From: Cavia porcellus
Taxonomy: Eukaryota > Chordata > Mammalia > Rodentia > Caviidae
DNA: 64,000 nucleotides
Direction: 5' to 3'
Assembly: GCF_034190915.1 (NCBI RefSeq)
Contig: NW_026947509.1
Span: forward strand, 37,146,767-37,210,766
The notes under the pieces: model-generated
What the model was told of the DNA's origin: nothing
Seen by the model: the letters and a program-made list of their open reading frames with translations, nothing else
The model's database searches: none
Part shown: piece after piece, positions 12,255 through 23,998 of the stretch
Numbering within the stretch: position 1 is the first letter of the stretch
Layout of the letters: each line of letters starts with the position of its first letter
Made by a program: the position numbers and the translations under genes

Positions 12255-12590
12255 AATGAAGGATTCCAAACACGGCCACACCCTGAGGTCGGGAGCCCAC
12301 CAGTGATTCCTTACGTGGCAGAAGGAACTTTGCAGACATGATTAAGGTCCTGGAAATGGGAAGATTGTTACAATGGATAATCTTGACAAAATAAAAATAA
12401 AACAGACAGAGATCCGACTACAGAAGAGGCAGATGAGATGCGACCACTGGAGGAAAGCTGGAGAGAAGCTAGAGGGGGGCGGGAAACAGATTCCATCCTC
12501 AGAACTTCCGGAAGGAGCCGGAACTTCCGGCCTATAACACTCCAAAAGAATAAACAGGTATGGTTTTAAGCCAAGTTTGTATTTATTTGA
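12255..12590 (+). repeat. MLT1/MaLR-like LTR fragment
   Basis: 'ggcagaaggaactttgcagacatgattaaggtcc' followed by 'gggaagattgttacaatggataatc' matches the familiar MaLR-type run (actttgcagatgtgattaagg, ggagattatcctggattatcc). It contains a notable direct repeat of GAACTTCCGG at 12502-12511 and 12521-12530. Confidence 0.42.
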
Positions 12591-13212
12591 CAGAATGCAA
12601 GAGGCAACTAATGCAAGTGGTAAATGTGGTTGTTTTAACATATAGAAACCATCAGAGGAGGAGTGACACCTGGGCTGGGTTGCTGTCCTCATGTCTGGCT
12701 GTGTGGCCTCGCTCAGTCTGTTTGTAACCTACTCTACATTATGGAGCGGCTAAGTCGGCACCCATTCACGTACAGGAACACCTCAGGTCACAAACACAAA
12801 CAATTCAGCTCACAAACAAAAAAAGCCTTCAGCACAATTTTGCCTCCCTTCACAATCTCTGTTTCAGATGACAAACCTGACCACAGCCACCTTCCTTGCA
12901 CAACCACAAACAGAATCTTTTCTAAAATCATAAGACACATTAAATTCATAAACTGACGCATCACTGTACCTATATTTTGTGATGAGAACACCTGAAATCT
13001 CTTCAGCCATTCTCAAGCATCTGATAATTATTAACAGGAGTCATCAAGATGTACAAGAAATCTCTTGAATCTATTCCTCCTGCACAGTGGAAATTCTGTC
13101 TCATTTTACCCACATAGGTACTATTTTAAACTGTGAACAAATTAAAAACATCAACAGCTTTCGGCCTCATAGATTCTTCTTGTGAACTTTAGCAGAAAAG
13201 AAACACTAGACC

Positions 13213-13668
13213 TGAATGTCTATGTTCCCCCAAAATTGGTGTGTTGAAATCTAACCCCCGTCAGGCTGGGGATTTAGCTCAGTGGCATAAGCTCCTGCCT
13301 GCCAAGCATAAGGTCATGAGTTTGATCCTGAGTACACAAAAAAAGAAAGAAAGAAAGAAATCTAATCCCTATCGTGGTGACATTAGGAGATGGGACTTTT
13401 GAGAGGTCATAAGGCCTCTCTCGACATGAATGGGATTAATGTGATCATAGAAGAAACCCCAAAGAGCTAGCCAGTGCTCTCTACCACGCAAGCACACAAT
13501 GAGAAGGTACCATCTCTGAGAAATGAACCCTCACCACACACCCTGAGCCTTTTCTGCTAACGTTTTGATTCTGGACTCCTCAGCCTCCCAAACTCTGAGT
13601 AATAAATTTCATTGTCTATAACTTAGCTGCTTCATGGTATTTGTTATAAAGACCCAAGTACACTAAAG
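13213..13668 (+). repeat. MLT1-type LTR, split by an ID insertion
   Basis: 'tgtctatgttcccccaaaattggtgtgttgaaatctaaccccc' opens the element. After the ID insertion it resumes with 'aggagatgggacttttgagaggtc', 'gaatgggattaatgtgatc', 'acacaatgagaaggtacc', 'cagcctcccaaactctgagtaataaattt' and ends near 'atggtatttgttataaagaccc'. The order fits MLT1 LTRs (ERVL-MaLR). It is an old endogenous LTR without coding sequence. Confidence 0.65.
13264..13355 (+). repeat. ID SINE with target-site duplication
   Basis: 'ggctggggatttagctcagtggcataagc...gagtttgatcctgag' is an ID body with a (GAAA)n-rich tail. The flanks 'gaaatctaaccccc' and 'gaaatctaatccc' form an imperfect target-site duplication, so it inserted into the older MLT1 LTR. 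Confidence 0.8.
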
Positions 13669-14029
13669 CAAAGAGAATCACAAAGTTAGGCTACTCTGTG
13701 TCTTACAATTCTAGATCTTTCTTTTGAAACACTGGTATCAGATCCACTGCTCTGGGACGGAGAGACTGTATCTCATCAGTTAAAGGTATAGAGGTTTACA
13801 TCCAACCAGATTCTTCCTGCTAAGTGAGCTTTCTGACCTCTGTTTTGGGATCCACACCTCAAGCCTGGCCTCCACAGCACCCTTGAGAGAAAGGACATTC
13901 CCTTTATGAAGGCTTGAAGGCCACAGACCACTCGGCACTGGCCCATGCCAAGACTGCTCATTCATCTCTGTATCCTGCCAGCTTTTAAACATAAATGTCC
14001 TGGTAAAAACTCTGTAGAGTAGTGATGTT

Positions 14030-14325
14030 TTGATTCCTTTCCACATTGCTGGGACAAAATACCCAATATTTGAAGCTTAAGGAAAGATTCATTTTGGTTT
14101 GTGTTTTAGAGCCCTTTCGCAGTCAGCGGTACACTCACCTCATGACAAGCAGGAAGCAGAGCGTTAGGGAAGGAGCCAGGCAGTGAGACGTCTTTCAGGG
14201 TCACATCCACAGTGACCCTTCCCTGCCAGCTCCTCACAGAGTGTCAGTCATGGAGCCCCACAATACAACCACCTGCCACATGCATGAAGTTGGGGGGAAC
14301 ATTTTCAAACTAAGCCATAAGAGGT
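14030..14325 (+). repeat. LTR-like (MaLR-type) fragment
   Basis: 'ccttttccacattgctgggacaaaatacccaat' then 'aaggaaagattcattttgg' and 'aagcaggaagcagagcg' and 'ctgccacatgcatgaag' share order with 8250-8600 and 18850-19235. Confidence 0.42.
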
Positions 14326-15029
14326 GGTGATGGTGAAAGGCGTTTGTTACAGAACAACAAGCTAAGGAGGCCGCACAGCAGACCTTTCTACTTCTCCACG
14401 TCATATGAAGTTCTCCCAATGGACCTGGAGGCAGTAAAGATTACTCTCTTGATGCTGGAAGAGGAAAATGAGAAGGAAAATATTGATGTTTCTTGACAAA
14501 TAAGAGCAATGTGCGACCACAGGCCCAAGAACCTGTGTTTTGTTTCATTCATCCTTCTCACTGTTCAAAGCACTTAAACAACTGCACCTACATGGTCCCT
14601 AATAGAAGCAAACACTGTCCTTTAAAAAAAAACAAAACAAACCAATGGTGAAACTGAGTCAAGCAGCAGCTACGACCACAGAGCTTATTCCTAACAGTGC
14701 ACAGTCGATGTGTTTTGTGCCTGTTGTTTTGCTTTCTCTTTTGTTTCATAAGTAATTTTAGCACCCAGTAGAGTTTTCCGTTTTCAAAGAATATCCATTT
14801 ATGTAGGTTTTAGCCCTCTAGACTGTAATCTGTAGTTTTTCTAAGTAAAGCTAGTGTCAAAAGTTGAAATTGCTTTTCTCAAATCCTGGCTTTCCCCCTG
14901 CGGACAAAAAGCAATGAGCTGGAGGGTTGTGCAGACTTTTGGAGAATTAAGAGGGTGTGAGCTGCTGTGAGATGATTTTCTGTCTGTCCCGCAAATCCTC
15001 CTGCATATAACACTAAAAAAGTCATGGAA
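14326..15029. other. Intergenic, no gene recognised
   Basis: No gene or clear repeat is supported. Short ORFs only. Confidence 0.5.
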
Positions 15030-15225
15030 GCCAGGGATGGTGGTGCACATCATAAATTCAGTTCTTTGAGCCCCTGAGGCAGGAGAATCACAAGTTCTAG
15101 CCCAACATGGGCAACTTAGCAACTTAGTGAGACCCTGTCTCAAAATAAAAAGAAAAAAATTGAATAAATGAAAAAACTTGGGATGTAAGTCAGTGCAAAT
15201 GCCCTGGATTCAATATTTTGTATTG
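15030..15225 (+). repeat. Composite B1-ID SINE
   Basis: 'gccagggatggtggtgcacatcataaattcag...ctgaggcaggagaatcacaagttctag' is the B1 part. It contains the duplicated 'caacttagcaacttagtgagaccctgtctc' typical of the composite family, and is followed by an A-rich linker and a worn ID part ('gggatgtaagtcagtgcaaatgccctgg'). Confidence 0.75.
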
Positions 15226-16599
15226 GCCCTTCCCCCAAGAAATCACAGAATACAAGCAATCCATGCTGCTGATTAAGCGTCGTTTGATCAGTTGAAGGAA
15301 CAAGATTGTTTTCTACCAATGAAGACAATGGGAGTGTAGGAGTGAGGATAGGGGTGTCTCAGCCTGGAGAGATGCTGTAACAAAAGCTTCCAGACAGAGA
15401 GTAAGGGGCCCCTGGGCATCCTGGAGAAGAGGTCACTCCTCTTCTATCTCCCAACCAGTGGATAGCTGACCACCACCAGGCAGAGGCTGACACAGTTGGT
15501 AAAAGAAGAAACCAGTGGTTCGAAGCTGGGCTCTCTGCTGAGGAAGAGGTAGCATTTCAGATGCCTGTGGGCCTTGCAAATCTGAGAAGACGCCTGACCA
15601 GTGTCCAGCAAGCTGCCTTCTAAACCATGCAACCTGGGCTTAAGGGGAGGGGAAGTCCTTTCTCCCCTTAGATGTGAAATAGTTTCTTATTCCCAGGATT
15701 TCTTTTCACTGAAAGTAACTCTAGAGATATTTTGTAGCTGGTCCAGGATTTCACTTGTCCCCTGATCTGTGCAGGTATTGACCCTGAGTATCCTGCTGGG
15801 CTGTCTGCGGGAAGCCTGGCCACCCCTCACCTCTGCTCCTGAAAAGCAGAGGTGGATAAAGGGACAAAGCCTTGTGCCTACCTTACAGCAAACTAATAAG
15901 TGCTTGAAGGAAATCTCCTTTGAGCTTCTTTCACCAACTTTTATTCTTTCTGGAAATAAAGTGGTAATATTAGCTGGACTCGGAATGCAGTCTTAGCTCA
16001 CAGCACCCTACAAACACATTATATACGGAGTAGGGACATCGTGGACTGACCACACCCCGGCTGTGGGCGGTTGGCTAGTGTGCAGTCCCCTGGTATCTGT
16101 CTGTCCGAGGCCGGACCTTGCTTCTGTTCAGAAGAGCATTGCTGAACTTGACACAAGATCTCACCAAGTCACAGCGTTGCTCAGACCAGACCTGAGCCTC
16201 TGAGAGCTGGACCCCCAAGCGTGGGCCACACGTCATCGGCCTCTGCCTCTGCATCCGTTCTCCTCGCAGTTCCGAGGGGATTCATGGGAAATGCAGATCT
16301 CCCCAGTTGCTCCTGCGGTGGCTTCCGTCAGCCTCAGAATAAGCCCAAGCCCCGTACAAGGTCCGGGGGCTCCTCCCATCTCTGCACTGGGTCTCCTGAC
16401 ACGTTCCGCTTTCCTCTTGTTCCCTGGCCATGGAGCAGTAGCTGTGGCCTCCGTCCTTTGGCGTACGCTTGCTCCCTCTGTTTATCTCCCAGACCAATCA
16501 TCCTAATTTCTACCCCAAATTCACATCCTCCCAGGAGCCCCTACGGCATGTCCAGGTGCTCCCTCCTTACTGCGTTTACAGCTTTTGACCACCAGGTAG
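15226..16599. other. Intergenic, GC-richer, no gene recognised
   Basis: From about 15990 to 16600 the sequence is richer in G+C and CpG than its surroundings. A 132-codon plus-strand ORF (16221-16619) overlaps ORFs on both strands. It runs into the MIR at its end and shows no domain. It is not called as a gene. Confidence 0.45.
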
Positions 16600-16835
16600 C
16601 AGCACGGCGCCGTGGTTGAAAGCTCCATGTCCGGAGCCAAATTGCCTGACCTCAAATGAGGTCTCTGCTAGCAGCTAATTCAAGTCCTTCATTTTTCACT
16701 TACTGCCTCTGTGTGCTGCATTCGCCTGATCTGTAAAACGGAGGTAATAAGAGCATCTGCCTCATAAGATGCATGTGTGAATTAAATGAGCTAATCTATG
16801 AAAAGGGCTCTGAAGTTCCTGTGGTTAAAGCGCTG
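16600..16835 (+). repeat. MIR SINE, near full length
   Basis: 'gtggttgaaagctccatgtccggagccaaattgcctgacctc', 'cacttactgcctctgtg', 'cctgatctgtaaaacggaggtaataagagcatctgcctcataag' and 'tgaattaaatgagctaatctatg' run in the forward MIR order with the expected tRNA-related head, core and LINE2-like tail. Confidence 0.8.
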
Positions 16836-17279
16836 GATATGAGATGGGAGCTTACACCCTTACTTTCTGTGCTCCTGCCTGTCTCTTCCCGCAGACTGGG
16901 ACCCATCTTCCACGTTTAAACACGAATAACAGAACCCACCTGTCAGATCCCACCCCAAATCCTAGCCACTGGGGAGACCTGTGAGGCGCTGTCTCCAGCT
17001 AGTTCTGTTCACCCACTCCTGTTTCAAAGTCCTGGTTCACTGCTGACCGGAGGTAAAGTTTGAAGGGCCTTCACCCCACAGACCAGGTCCACAGGGCTCT
17101 CGGGACAGAGCCCGGGCGTCCTGCCGTCCCCTGGGGAGAGGGCCCTGTACTCCCTTCCCTGCCCCACCGCTTATTCCCACCTGGGCTGTGTTTTCACCGT
17201 GGTTTCTCTCCAAGAGGCGCCCACTCCCTCTCCGACTGGCAAACTCCTACCCTTCTTCGACACCCAGCTCACAAACTGG
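16836..17279. other. Intergenic, no gene recognised
   Basis: A 137-codon plus-strand ORF (17060-17473) extends across the reversed ID element at 17280, which argues that it is a chance frame. Confidence 0.45.
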
Positions 17280-17375
17280 CTTTTTTTTTTAAGTTCACAA
17301 TGCTGGGGATCAAATCTGAGACTTTGTTCATGCTGGTCATGTGCTCTACCACTGAGAAACATCCCCAGCCCAGGA
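17280..17375 (-). repeat. ID SINE (reverse orientation)
   Basis: A poly(T) start, then 'aatgctggggatcaaatctgagac...catgtgctctaccactgagaaacatccccagccc', the reversed ID body with its B and A box regions. Confidence 0.72.
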
Positions 17376-18849
17376 ACTATTCTTTGACAGGGAGTTTCCT
17401 CCACATCTTACTTCCTCCAACACTCAAATTATTTTCTACATTACAAATTGTAGAGCTCTATTATACAATGTGACCACTATGGTTAATAACAATATATTAT
17501 TGGGGAAAAAAGCAAATTATTGCCCAGTCTCTAATCATTGGTGTCACTATCTGACTTTTATGAAATGATTTTCATATAGTTACTACACATTATTTATTTC
17601 TTTATGCACTGATTTATTTCTTTATGCAAATACCTCATTTTTCTTCCATTGAAACAACCATGTTGGGAGTCAGGAACAAAACAAGAAGTTTGACCTCAAA
17701 GTTGGTTATAAATAGCTGTGAGTTCCTTTTCACTACTACCCTTTCCAGAAAGGAAGAGATCACATGAAGTGATCTGTGACTGTGAAGATATGCTTCTGGT
17801 AGATCCTGGAGATCTCCAGCCCCGCCCCCATCACTTGAGTGACAGCAGGGGAGGCGGGCAGGAGCCCCACGTGGCAAACGCCATTGGCCCACAGAAGTAC
17901 AGGGAATAATGCCACAGCCATTGCTTTGTGCCAGTGGACTTTGGGGCGCTTTGTATTATAGCGATACGCCATTTCTCATGTCATGACTTAATTAGTTAAT
18001 TCTAACTCATCTGATTAATTCTTCATTAACGTCTAAAATTTTTTCTGAAGAATTCTATTTTTAGCTTATACAGCTACCCTGGATTTGAACTGAATAAGGT
18101 TGTTTTGTGCTGGTCTATAGTCTACGGAGGGAAATAGATACTTCAGCAGACTCAACATATCTAGACAAGGCAAAACTGGACATCCACCCAGACAGGAGGG
18201 AAATTCTGGTCCTTCTCTGAACCTCGGGCCTGGGAAATTATCTGAGCCTGTTAAAATTACCCTGAGTTGAATGTAAATTCTTAGCAACTTGACTCTATGC
18301 CCACCAATCTTGTATTGAAATGGAGAAAAACTGAAAGCCAGATGATAACTCTTTACATAAAGAAGATATTAAATTTCTCTTTGTAATGTGCTTGCTAGGG
18401 AGAAAATGCCATTTCATTAGATTAACTATATTAATAATTTTTCAGAAATAAAAATATCTATGTGCTCAAAATCTAAAAATGAGATTGTAGCCATGGGTAA
18501 AATCTAAATGTCTGGCTGGCCAAGTAACAAGCTATGACTGATCATACGAAAGGAACAGACAAGGTCGTCATTTCCTGGTAGCCAGAAACCAGACCTTGAC
18601 AGTCAAAATATATCACACACATCTCTAAGAACTTTTGCATTCTAATGGCACTACTGCATTCCTTAGATTAGGAATAAAACCCAAACCATATGGAAGTAGT
18701 CACCAATCACTCATTCATTCATTCATTTAGTCAATGAATCTTTTGCATCACTTTTCCCTATACAAGCTCTGAGGATACAAACTAGATAGCCATAATTGCA
18801 TAGTAGGCCCCAGACCAATCAATTTCCAGAGAAATACTATGTAAGTGAA
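17376..18849. other. Intergenic, no gene recognised
   Basis: AT-rich sequence without recognisable gene. A short (CATT)n run lies at 18711-18727. Confidence 0.5.
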
Positions 18850-19235
18850 ACTGGGATAAAATACCTGAACCTAAAATTTAAAGAAAGACTTATTTTGATT
18901 CATGGTATCAGTGAGATCAGTCCATGGTTGGCCAACTCCAAGGCAAAAACAGCATGGCAGAAGGGTGTGGTAGAGAAAAGCTGCTCACTTCATGATGGAG
19001 AGGAGACGAGGGAGGACATGGAAGAAGAATGCACCTTTTGGGTCACACTGCCCAATTACTCTACTTTTCCAGTCACCCCCCACCTTGTACCAGCACATTT
19101 ATCTATGAACTCATCTATGAATTAGTCCACTGGTGAACATATCACCTCCATGATCCAGTTGACTTTCAAAAGCCTTGTGTCTAAACCTGAACTATTGGGG
19201 GAACATTCTAGATCTAAACCATTCCAGACACTGAC
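18850..19235 (+). repeat. LTR-like (MaLR-type) fragment
   Basis: 'aactgggataaaatacctgaacc', 'gaaagacttattttgattcatgg', 'cagtccatggttggccaactccaaggc', 'catggcagaagggtgtgg', then 'tgaattagtccactgg' and 'gtgtctaaacctgaac' near the end. The best-preserved of three related copies (see 8250 and 14030). Confidence 0.5.
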
Positions 19236-19244
19236 ACCCACTGT

Positions 19245-19570
19245 ATTTGTTTCCTTTTGCTGTTATAACAAATTACCATAAATTTAGCAGCTTCAAATGC
19301 AGATTTATTATCTTATTATCCTGGAGGCCCAGACTCTAAAATAGGCCTCTACTAGAAGTTTAAGTGTCAGCAGGAACACACACCTTCCTGAGCCTATTTC
19401 CTTGTCTTTTCCAGCTTTCAGAGTTTTCCTACATTATTTTAACACTGCCTGTGTCATCAACCTGCTCCTCTGTCTCTGACCCTTCACTGCACCTATTTTA
19501 AGGATCATTGTGATTACATTAATGGAGTCAGATACTGCACAATAATCTCCTCCTCTCAAGATCATTAGTC
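19245..19570 (+). repeat. MLT1/MaLR-type repeat
   Basis: 'tgtatttgtttccttttgctgttataacaaattaccataaa', 'attatcctggaggccc', 'tccttgtcttttccagctttcagag' and 'aaggatcattgtgattacattaatgg' follow the order of a common MLT1-class sequence. Confidence 0.55.
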
Positions 19571-19984
19571 TCATCTGTAAATCCCTTTTGCTACAGAAGT
19601 GACCATATTCCCAGTTGAGAGGTTGTAAGTGAACACTTCCATGCCACTTGTCTGCCTACCACAGCCACCCAACATACAACATTCAGCAGACACAGGACAG
19701 AACACAAAAATGTTTATAGCTATGAATGACCTGCAGGAAAGGCAGGAAGAGTGAAAACCCTTTTCATCTCTTGTACATTCTGGCAGCATTATTCCAAAAA
19801 TTCTGATCATTTAAGCCTATACCAGTGGACAGCTATTTTGAAGAGCGCAAGAAGTCTCTGGCTACGACAGCCATTAGTGACTTCCCTATTGTCTGGTTTT
19901 GAAGACCTAAATCGCCTTCCTCATTCTGTTCAGATCAGTTTTATACTGTGTTTTTTTTTTTTTGGTATTAATTCTCTATTCTCT

Positions 19985-20170
19985 TCCATGTCTATGTGAA
20001 GACATGGACAACTATTTGGAAGAAAACAAGAGACAATATGATAGATAGTGAAAATCTGAGGTCATCTAGCTTTGAAATTTATATTCCTTACATTGTTTTC
20101 TTATGTCCTAGTTTGTTCTGTTTTGTTGTATTTAATTTTATCCCCTTTAAAATAAAAATAAACAATGTCA
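19985..20170 (+). repeat. Unclassified repeat, copy of the ~160-bp-unit family
   Basis: 'gaagacatggacaactatttggaag', 'aacaagagacaatatgatag', 'gaaatttatattccttacattgttttctta', 'tttgttctgttttgttgtattt' and the end 'ccctttaaaataaaaata' match the unit at 22110-22512 in the same order. Confidence 0.5.
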
Positions 20171-21191
20171 CATCAAAAAACAAAAGCCTACACCATTGCC
20201 TATAAATGCATTTTATCTAGGCACTAAGGTGATTGGTAGGCAAAAAGCCAAAGGGCTACATCTGAGAAATATCACTCTAAATAATAACAAATGCTATAAA
20301 ATACCTCATGTGATTGAATCTAAGACCATCACCATATTTAAATCTCTAAGGTGCTTATCATAGGAACTTACATTACTCTTTTTAATACAAGCAAAAACCA
20401 TGTGATTAATTTACTGAGACTGTCATGCATTAGCTTACTGTATAAAGTATCAATAGTTTACTTCCAGCTGTTAAGAAATTTGTTTAAGTCTTACAGGCAT
20501 GCATCAATGAAAGACATTACTTAGCTGCATTGACAGTAATTTTAGGTGTGTTCTATTTTTGGATTGTGAAATGAATATAGGTTTAGGTAAAGTGGTAGAT
20601 ATCCAGATGTGTGCATTTTTTGTAATGTGGTTCACTTCAGCACCAAAATTACAAATACCTTTAAAAAAAAAGAAAGAAAGAAAAGAAAAATAGGAATCTA
20701 CTACAATGTCACAGCAAAGTTTCAATTATAGAAATCATAAGAGCCAGAGATAAACAACCCCAACATCTTCAGCCCCTTTCTCTCCAATGCCTTTCAACTC
20801 ATGAGAGAGAACCTGTCTCTCTCCATACTTTCAGAGCAACCCCAAACTCCCAAAGAACTTGGTCTAGATTTCTTCTCTCAGGAGTCCAACTATTCTCTTA
20901 CTTGATCTAGTTCTTTCCTGTCATCCTTACTAAATATAGATTGCTGTCTTTCTGGGTTTCTTTCCATTCTACACTCAGAGATGTGAGGACAAACTCAAAA
21001 TCTTGGGGTACAGCGAAGCCTGTGCATATTTATACATGAAGAACAGTTACCTACATAACATACTAAAATACACTATAAGACATGTGGATAGTCACATGTA
21101 CTGCCATAGGGAAGACCCCATTTCAGCAGTAGAACCAGTGAGATGCAATCGGCTAAGTGCAAGAAAGCAAGGAATCTTCCAGGTTATTTGT
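20171..21191. other. Intergenic, no gene recognised
   Basis: AT-rich sequence. A short (GAAA)-rich run is present at about 20660-20690. No gene or SINE is supported until the ID element that follows. Confidence 0.5.
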
Positions 21192-21284
21192 TTTGTTTGT
21201 TTGTTCGCTTGTTTTTGGTATGGGAATTGAATTCACAACCTCAAGTTTGCCAAATAGACACTTATGCCACTGAGCTAAACCCCC
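21192..21284 (-). repeat. ID SINE (reverse) with 11-bp target-site duplication
   Basis: A T-rich start, then 'tggtatgggaattgaattcac...acttatgccactgagctaaaccccc', the reversed ID body. It is flanked by GGTTATTTGTT at about 21182-21192 and 21286-21296, a target-site duplication. Confidence 0.8.
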
Positions 21285-22109
21285 GGGTTATTTGTTAATG
21301 CTGGGTTACAGCTGCACACACAAACACAAATATATACCAATTCACAAAATATCGTAAATACAAAACATTTAGTAGGGACTATCACCTGAGTTAATCATTT
21401 AAGAAGTCACTCTGCTCTCTGTAAATGTCATATCTGAGGAAACAGCCTAAAAGATCTGCTAAGAGCAATTATTAGGCTCTCTCTTCCTTGGATCTGGTGT
21501 ATTTTACTCTGTGTAATAAGTGCAAGGGCCCAAAGTCATCACAGAAGTGCTTGATGATTCCCATGTGAGCCACTAACATTTATTTTCCCTGATTATTACT
21601 CAAGTGATTAAGTAATAATCACACATCCCTCTCTTTACCAAGACTTCTGCAGAATGTCACAAAAAAGGTCCAGTCCTGCATATTCGTGTTGACATTCCTT
21701 CCAAAGTAAACAGTTCCCACCAAAGAGTAAATTATGAAATGAAGATCTGGGGTCATTTGTGTACTGCAGGGGATGAGAACAAGAAGATACACCAAGAAAC
21801 AAGCCCTCCCTGCAAATCGGCACCATGCGCAGGCCTCTGGGGGGACAGCCAGATCCAGCCCTTTCCAGTGAGTGGGCTGGGAACTGTACGCCTATACACA
21901 CCGCTCTAAGTGACCAACTGATCCAGAGAAACACAGTCTGCAATGATGGCTATTGAGGTAAAATACAACTTAATGCTTGTAGTGTTCAGTGTTTCACTGA
22001 CTTTGCAGGTCTAAAGTTGGTAGCCTGATCATCTATACAGAGGATAACAATACGCAATGTAGCATCTATTGAGGAATCTCCTTCTAAAAGTGGTGGCCAT
22101 TATCAATAC
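21285..22109. other. Intergenic, no gene recognised
   Basis: No supported gene. A 102-codon minus-strand ORF (21635-21943) has no recognisable features. Confidence 0.5.
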
Positions 22110-22512
22110 CTTATCATTTTGTTTTGAAGTCCTGTATTATTTTCACTGGTTTTCTTGGGGGGGAGGGTTGCATTTTATTCTGTTTTGTCTTGTTTGATTT
22201 TATTATATCTGATAGCATGAGCAACTATTTCAAAGATAACAAGATATATTATGGTAGCCATTTTGGATTTACTGTTATCTTATTTTGAAGTCTTTTATTG
22301 CATTCATTGTTTTGTTTTTATTGGTTCTGTTCCATTCTGTTTTGTTTGATTTCTACTATGTCTGAAGATATCTACAGCTATTTTGGAGACACCAAGAGAC
22401 ATTATTATGCATTGTTGACTTCCTGTGTCACTTATACTGGTTTATTTTTATTGGCTTTATTCTGTTTTGTTTTGCTTGGTTTTATTCTCTTTAAAATAAA
22501 ATTTTAAAAAAA
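22110..22512 (+). repeat. Unclassified repeat with ~160-bp internal tandem units
   Basis: Units begin with 'gaagtcctgtattattttcac' at 22126, 'gaagtcttttattgcattcattg' at 22287 and 'gacttcctgtgtcacttatac' at 22417, spaced 161 and 130 bp. Each carries a 'ttctgttttg(t/c)ttg' block. The first two also carry an 'a(g/c)caactatttcaaagataacaaga'-like block (second copy diverged). It ends in 'ctctttaaaataaaa'. Related single units lie at 1-330 and 19985-20170. I do not recognise the family. Confidence 0.6.
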
Positions 22513-23714
22513 TGAAAATTTGGACCATCACCTTAGAGTTAAAAGTGGTGTTACTTCTGCTGTCAAATATTTCATAGAAGTAAGTTTGAAAAAGAAAGAG
22601 AACACTGGAATCACTTCACCCAGTGAAAGGCACGCATCTTCACCTCTCTCTAGCAACCTAATACACAGAATGGGAACAGTGGCAGCAAGCCACCAAGGAT
22701 GACTTTAATCCTCACCACTGCTTTGAGCTAGGCCTGTAAGAACCTTTTCCTGGGCCCCAGCCAACTGCCTCTCGCTGGGTCACAAGCGTTTGGCACCATC
22801 ATCCGCCCATGATGCAGGGAGCCAGACAGGGTTTGCTCTTGTCTCTACCTGTGAAGTCCAGTTCCCGGGCAGCAGGCTCAGTGTTAAGTGCTGCTGTGGT
22901 GGTGTGACGGAGGCTTAGCCCAGGAAAGTCCACAGGCAACAAACTCGTCTTCTGAGTGAAAGACATGCCCTGGCAACGTGGTGGTGAAAGCATGTAAGTT
23001 TTCATTAACTGTTTCTAAAAATAAGGTTTTTGTCTTTGCCAAAAGACTAGAACAATTATTTCTGTCTTATGAAAATAAAAGAAAAGATTTAGCTAACACT
23101 ATGTTCTTTTACCAACTACCACTTTATTTCACATACATATATACAAATTTTTTTCTTCAAGTGCAGAAATAAAGAAAGAATAACAAGGAAAGTATAGTCA
23201 GCATAGTCAGCAATGAGACTCAGACAGATAAAAAGAGTCTGTCAAGACTCTTCCTGCTTTCTAACTCCAATAGTAGTACTTGCACAAATATGCTCACCAT
23301 TAGATATAAGTATTTCACTCAATAATGGGACGCATATAGAATGGTGAGACCACAAGACTGCATGAATTAGTAACATGATATCCATCTAAACCTGTGCAAC
23401 TACACTATGATTACTCATGCAATGACCAAAATCATCTGATGGTGTACTTCTTGAAATGTATCTTCTCATTAGTGGTTCAGGACAATAAAGATACAGAGTT
23501 CTGGTTTGAATGCTGGAGACAGACCTTAGCATAAGATGACACAGAAGCAAGTGAATAACCTTCTGGCAAAATCTCAAAACAAGAAGTTATAGATTGTCTC
23601 AGGGAAACTCAAACCATTTTCACTTTTATTTGAATAGAGAAAGTTTTCTCTAGTGGTTAAAACCTTGAGAAGAAAATGACACAAAAGAAGAAAAATAATT
23701 CCTAAATATATAAG
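22513..23714. other. Intergenic, no gene recognised
   Basis: Short ORFs only. No clear repeat until the SINEs that follow. Confidence 0.5.
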
Positions 23715-23800
23715 AAATGTCTAAGGTCTGGAGGTGCAGTTCAGTGGTGTAGTGCCTGCCTAGCATACAAGAGGCCCTGAGTTCCATCCCCTAGCCAAGG
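23715..23800 (+). repeat. ID SINE
   Basis: 'aggtctggaggtgcagttcagtggtgtagtgcctgcctagcatacaagaggccctgagttccatcccc' is a worn tRNA-Ala-like ID body with A- and B-box regions. Confidence 0.72.
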
Positions 23801-23837
23801 CAAATAATCAAGTACTCAACAATAGAAATAAATAAGT

Positions 23838-23998
23838 CATCTGGGTTTGGTAGCTCACAGCTGTAATCCCAGCACTTGGGAGCTTGGGGTAGAAAGATCG
23901 TTGCGAGTTCGAGACCAACCTATGCTACGAAGTGAGCTCAAGGCCAGCCTGAACTGCACAGAGAGACCCTGTCTCAAAAAGACAATAAATAAATAAAT
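23838..23998 (+). repeat. B1-type SINE
   Basis: 'tctgggtttggtagctcacagctgtaatcccagcacttggg' opens the element. 'gagttcgagaccaacctatgctacgaagtgagctcaaggccagcctgaactgcacagagagaccctgtctcaaaaa' shows the internal B1 duplication and a poly-A-type tail. 7SL-derived. Confidence 0.8.

Noticed and set aside
16221..16619. 132-codon plus-strand ORF in GC-rich sequence
   Set aside because: Its end runs into a MIR SINE and other frames are equally open, so it is a by-product of low stop density.
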